The position numbers were made by a program, and so were the translations under genes. The notes beneath the pieces were generated by a model that was not told where the DNA came from, searched no databases, and saw only the letters and a list, made by a program, of their open reading frames with translations. This document shows, piece by piece, positions 30,587 to 31,199 of a stretch of DNA of 31,199 nt (positions within the stretch are counted from its first letter, which is position 1; the number at the start of each line of letters is the position of its first letter). Source of the DNA: Phoronis australis (Eukaryota; Phoronida; Phoronidae); assembly GCA_002633005.1 (NCBI GenBank), contig NMRA01000031.1, positions 624,493 through 655,691 of the forward strand. The letters are read 5' to 3'.

Positions 30587-31199
30587 CGAGGTACCAACAT
30601 CTGATCACGGGAGCATTTAAAGTCCACCTTAGTATGTACAGAAATGGACGTCTGCCGTTGTCTGCACTCTGGGTGTGACCCCTGGGGGCCTTACGAAGAG
30701 CCCAAAAAATGAGCTAGACTAGATATTCGAGGTACCAACCAAAATTGATTTAAAACGAACAATAGTACCTCACTGAACACCGAATGACCCATGACAGACA
30801 AATTACACTCTGGAATGGGTCCGGCAGAAACCAAAAAAGGACCCCCCAAAAATGAGCTAGCACATACATTCGAGGTACCACACAAAACCAATTCCATGTG
30901 ATTCAATACATGTCACAGATCACTAAAACCCCTATGACAGACAAAATACACTCTGGGTTGTGCCCGGCAGAAACCCCCAAAAATCTCAACCATGGTATGC
31001 CATCAAAAATTTGAGCTAGACTAGATTTTCGAGGTACCGGCCAAAACTGATTTTAAACGAACAATAGTACCGCACTGAACACCAAATGACCCATGACAGA
31101 CAAATTGCACTCTGGAATGGGTCCGGCAGAAACCAAAAAAGGACCCCCCAAAAATGAGCTAGCACATACATTCGAGGTACCACACAAAACCAATTCCAT
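30587..31199. repeat. Satellite array, ~143/159-bp units, cut by window end
   Basis: CGAGGTACC recurs at 30587, 30728, 30871, 31030 and 31173, giving steps of 141, 143, 159 and 143 bp. Neighbouring units differ (AACGAACAATAGTACC against CCAATTCCATGTG), but units two apart are nearly identical, so the array has a dimeric higher-order period of about 302 bp. Shared blocks are CCATGACAGACAAA, CACTCTGG, GGCAGAAACC, CCCCCCAAAAATGAGCTAG and CATTCGAGGTACC. Open frames across it are repeat artefacts. It continues beyond the window. Confidence 0.9.

Overview
The window looks like nuclear DNA of an animal, most likely an invertebrate. Signs of this are an intact nuclear-type tRNA-Ser(CGA) gene, C2H2 zinc-finger reading frames with TGEKPY-type linkers, several decayed non-LTR retrotransposons, and many short inverted-repeat DNA elements in AT-rich DNA without long open frames. 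There are no operons and no prokaryotic gene density. I cannot name the species from the sequence. No complete, intact protein-coding gene is present.

Layout. 1-4880 is mostly non-coding and carries a 607-bp foldback element with 226-bp arms (1668-2274). 4888-5036 holds two adjacent 73-bp hairpin elements; a third relative lies at 29523. 6033-6398 is a miniature DNA transposon. 6799-7325 is the C-terminal end of a Tx1/L1-like LINE, followed by the tRNA gene (7497-7578, minus strand). 9346-11421 holds a frameshifted zinc-finger gene printed twice around a single n. 11422-18000 is dominated by a dispersed repeat made of roughly 130-160-bp modules, into which LINEs have been inserted (12944-13500 plus; 16450-17577 minus), together with a second printed-twice segment around another n (14161) and a heavily decayed zinc-finger remnant. 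18634-18798 is a second miniature transposon and 19671-20205 a diverged inverted repeat. 22842-23691 is an 850-bp Mutator-like element with a perfect 9-bp target duplication, and nested inside it is a 157-bp hAT-like element with a perfect 8-bp duplication. 24286-24429 is the best candidate for a host gene start (TATA-like box, strong ATG context, consensus splice donor), followed by a foldback repeat in the putative intron. 28405-29830 is a minus-strand CR1/Jockey-group LINE split by two small DNA elements. The window ends in a KpnI-site-rich satellite array (30587 onward) that runs off the edge.

How the parts relate. This is a repeat graveyard rather than a functional cluster. Its most useful information is stratigraphic: insertions into insertions give relative ages. 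Two n-flanked duplications of about 1 kb are very probably unmerged, overlapping contig ends, not real tandem duplications. I found no convincing novel molecular system. The observations most worth checking are the tiny hairpin element family, the nested transposon pair, the modular repeat and the candidate first exons.
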